Of a stretch of 55,987 bases of DNA, positions 53,992 to 55,987 are shown in pieces. Below the pieces are notes generated by a model. The model searched no databases and was not told the origin of the DNA. It saw nothing but the letters and a program-made list of their open reading frames with translations. The DNA comes from SIG480 sp045636865. GTDB taxonomy: Bacteria > Bacillota > Clostridia > Oscillospirales > JAAYXM01. The stretch is from positions 1-55,987 of the forward strand of contig JAZTYJ010000007.1 of assembly GCA_045636865.1 (NCBI GenBank), given 5' to 3'. The position numbers were made by a program, and so were the translations under genes. The stretch's first letter is position 1; each line of letters begins with the position of its first letter.

Positions 53992-55509
53992 ATGCTCTTT
54001 TCTTCAATCAGCCCGAATGCCGTTTTGCGAAGTCTCTCGGCGATTACGGTTTCAAATATCTTTCTCCAGATTCTCGGATTCTTATACCGCATACTCCTAA
54101 GCCGTATGGCAGGGGCAGAAGGTATGGGGGTGTACCAGCTGATTATGCCGCTGTATTCGCTCCTTATGTCAATTTCGCTCTCGGGGATTGCAATTTCCGT
54201 CTCCCGTCTTTGTGCCGGGTGCTTTTCGCTCGGTGATTTTTCCGCCTGCCGAAATCTCCGCACTCTTGCGATAAAAATATTTTCCCTTCTTGTTCTTATT
54301 CTCGCGGCAGTTTTTCTCCTCTTTCCTCACTTTTTTTGCGAAACCTTTCTCGGAGATGTCCGTCTTCTGCCAACTCTTCCTCTTCTTTTCATCTGCCTTT
54401 TTCTCACAGGCATCGAAAACATAACAAAAAGCTATTTTTACGGTATCGGGCGCGTGTTTCCGCAGATAACGAGCGAGCTGTCTGAGCAGATTGTGCGTGC
54501 GGTTGCCGTGTTTTCGCTTCTATCATATTTTCCGCTTCGCAGCGCAGGGTTTTCCTCTTTTTTGATTGTCTGCGGAATGATTATCAGCGAGCTTTCAAGC
54601 GTCTTTATTCTCGCGCTGTTCTACCGCTTTATAAAGCTTCCGAAAAATAAGCTCTCAAAACGCGCACCAAAGTCGCGCGAGATAATCTCATCAGCCGCAC
54701 CCATTTCTCTTTCGCACAGCGCAAACAATCTCCTCTCGGCACTGTGCTCCGTTATTATCCCACGTGGGCTTCGCGCTTCCGGACACACTGTCCTTTCCGC
54801 AACGGAGAGCTTCGGCGTTATGTTCGGGATGACGCTTCCGCTTCTTAACTTTTCAATTGCCTTTATAGCCTCACTCACGTCCGTTATGATGCCGCGGCTT
54901 GCAAATGCGATGGCGCGCGGCGATATTTCTGACGTGCGCAGAAAAGCGGCAAAGACAATTCACTCAACATCTCTTCTCGCAATTCCGTTTCTTGCACTTT
55001 CCGCAGCGCTCGGAAAACCTCTCGGATTTATGTTCTTTGGTGATTTCCGCACAGGGGAGCTTATTCTTCCGCTTGCCGCATCCACGCTCATCTCATACTA
55101 CGAAATGGCATTTGGCGCAATTCTCACCTCAATCGGCGAGCAGAAAAAATCCGCCGTTTATATAATTCTCGGCGGAATCATACTTCTTATCTTCTGCTTT
55201 TTTGTGTCGATTCCCGGTGTCGGGCTTCTGGCATTTGCAATCGGAAGCATAGTTTCAGGTCTCTTTACCGCGTCGCTTCAGTTTATGCTTATTGTCCGAA
55301 AGCTCTTGCTCTCGCCGCGGATTTCAAACTGGTTTTTAACTCCTCTTTTCTGCGGCACGCTCTGCTTTTTTGTTGCAAAGCTTATGTATGGAGTCTTTGC
55401 TTCTCTCATCCTCTCCGCAGGTCTTTCCCTTATATTTTATCTCCTGTCGCTCTATGTTTTCGGAACAAATCCCGTAAGATACATAAAAACGCTCATCCGC
55501 GAAGAATAG
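53992..55509 (+). CDS. SpoVB/MurJ-like polysaccharide flippase (MATE superfamily)
   Basis: A 505-residue protein with about twelve to fourteen membrane segments. Its opening AITVSNIFLQILGFLYRILLSRMAGAEGMGVYQLIMPLYSL is the hallmark of SpoVB-type lipid-linked oligosaccharide flippases; TGIENITKSYFYGIG and the late EMAFGAILTSIGEQKKSA agree. SpoVB acts in spore cortex synthesis, while paralogues such as YtgP or MurJ move lipid II in growing cells; I cannot tell which applies here. The start at 53992 has GGAGG 9 bases upstream, inside a terminator hairpin. A bidirectional terminator closes the gene. Confidence 0.87.
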   Translation: MLFSSISPNAVLRSLSAITVSNIFLQILGFLYRILLSRMAGAEGMGVYQLIMPLYSLLMSISLSGIAISVSRLCAGCFSLGDFSACRNLRTLAIKIFSLLVLILAAVFLLFPHFFCETFLGDVRLLPTLPLLFICLFLTGIENITKSYFYGIGRVFPQITSELSEQIVRAVAVFSLLSYFPLRSAGFSSFLIVCGMIISELSSVFILALFYRFIKLPKNKLSKRAPKSREIISSAAPISLSHSANNLLSALCSVIIPRGLRASGHTVLSATESFGVMFGMTLPLLNFSIAFIASLTSVMMPRLANAMARGDISDVRRKAAKTIHSTSLLAIPFLALSAALGKPLGFMFFGDFRTGELILPLAASTLISYYEMAFGAILTSIGEQKKSAVYIILGGIILLIFCFFVSIPGVGLLAFAIGSIVSGLFTASLQFMLIVRKLLLSPRISNWFLTPLFCGTLCFFVAKLMYGVFASLILSAGLSLIFYLLSLYVFGTNPVRYIKTLIREE

Positions 55510-55511
55510 GA

Positions 55512-55558
55512 AAAGTCGCAAACTTACGGCGGAGCACCGCCGTAAAGTTTGCGGCTTT
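55512..55558. terminator. Bidirectional terminator after the flippase gene
   Basis: A long stem of about 20 bp, with one bulged base, around an AGCA loop (arms AAGTCGCAAACTT and AAGTTTGC, core ACGGCGG with CCGCCGT). T-runs flank it on both strands, between convergent genes. Confidence 0.88.
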
Positions 55559-55568
55559 GCTTTTTAGC

Positions 55569-55987
55569 TTACTTTCCGCAGCAGCCCTTCTGCACCTTTT
55601 CGCACGATGACAAATTCTCACCGACGAGAGCTGACGGCGGGAAGAATTCGCTTATCGGGAACTTGATTTTTCTGAAGAGGTCGCATGGTTTGTCTTCGCT
55701 TGAGCCTACGCACTCCTTCTCGGGCATACAGAAATCATATGCCGGAATAAGAAGCTGTACGTTTCTTTCGAGCTTGATTATCGTAAAAAGACCTATCGAA
55801 ACATATACCCTGCGCTGATTGTCTCTGCAATTTACAAATCTGTCCTCGAAAACCCTGCAAACGCAACCAGGGATATTGCACACATCAATATCATCATCAG
55901 CATACTTGCAGCACTTTTCGCCAGGCTCTGTCATTTTTGCGCCAAGACAAATCGGGTCAAGTATTTCTATAACAGACCACAAAATGC
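55569..55987 (-). CDS. Cys-rich clostridial protein of unknown function, cut by the window edge
   Basis: At least 137 readable residues up to the window end. The C-terminal part VYVSIGLFTIIKLERNVQLL, YDFCMPEKEC, KPCDLFRKIKFPISEFFPPS matches, from memory, a clostridial family of ~280-300-residue proteins of unknown function, sometimes suspected to be spore-related. It has 12 cysteines, including a terminal GCCGK. A TTG at 55982 could be a start but has no visible ribosome site, and the frame stays open to the edge, so the true start is probably outside. The terminator at 55512-55558 follows the stop. Confidence 0.65.
   Translation of the reverse strand, partial: ILWSVIEILDPICLGAKMTEPGEKCCKYADDDIDVCNIPGCVCRVFEDRFVNCRDNQRRVYVSIGLFTIIKLERNVQLLIPAYDFCMPEKECVGSSEDKPCDLFRKIKFPISEFFPPSALVGENLSSCEKVQKGCCGK

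Overview
The window looks like chromosomal DNA of an anaerobic, low-to-moderate-GC Firmicute of class Clostridia, probably a gut-type relative of Oscillospirales or Christensenellales. The reasons are the strong AGGAGG-type ribosome sites, TTGACA-17-TATAAT promoters, several TTG starts, a clostridial 2[4Fe-4S] ferredoxin, ClpC, YtrA-type GntR regulation, SLH-domain surface proteins, a SpoVB-like flippase and a Cys-rich family known from clostridia. This assignment is inference from gene content; no rRNA is present.

Layout. (1) 1-2036: guaA-cysK on the minus strand, with guaA lacking its glutaminase half. (2) 2216-5215: a YitT-type membrane protein with an unusual C-terminal domain, then a glycosyltransferase-GtrA-acyltransferase fusion. 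(3) 5256-8682: a GntR-ABC ATPase-ABC permease operon (minus) with a consensus promoter and a palindromic operator. (4) 8727-11993: three tandem paralogues of a TIM-barrel, GH20-like family, with duplicated promoters. (5) 11995-17204: an FAD protein and an ion transporter, then an unknown membrane protein paired with LemA. (6) 17232-24540: uvrB-uvrA, convergent with clpC across a shared terminator. (7) 24666-26113: ferredoxin and a DUF4432-type epimerase-like protein. (8) 26148-30871: a four-gene surface O-acylation locus (SLH-SGNH, DUF4358 lipoprotein, MBOAT, DHHW). (9) 30892-31813: a GNAT/acyltransferase-like gene.

(10) 32087-41762 is a long minus-strand catabolic-looking gene set: Gfo/Idh/MocA oxidoreductase, a permuted dihydropyrimidine-dehydrogenase-like flavo-iron-sulfur fusion, an SDR, a YtcJ-type amidohydrolase, a CofE-like ligase coupled to a PLP lyase, and a rhamnulokinase. 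(11) 41812-45193: an SbcC/YhaN-like ATPase behind prfB, and a remnant of a DUF975 gene. (12) 45602-46145: a five-tRNA cluster (Gly, Arg, His, Gln, Lys; minus) with its own promoter and terminator. (13) 46214-49296: an SLH/YcdB-type surface protein and a PfkB sugar kinase. (14) 49355-55560: secG, typA, pgeF, an orphan peptide-binding lipoprotein and a flippase. (15) The right edge cuts a Cys-rich clostridial protein.

The strongest leads for new biology are the permuted PreA/PreT fusion, which appears to lack the DPD catalytic cysteine, with its operon; the triplicated TIM-barrel family; the glycosyltransferase-GtrA-acyltransferase fusion; and the unknown protein partnered with LemA. I saw no CRISPR array, transposase or prophage gene.
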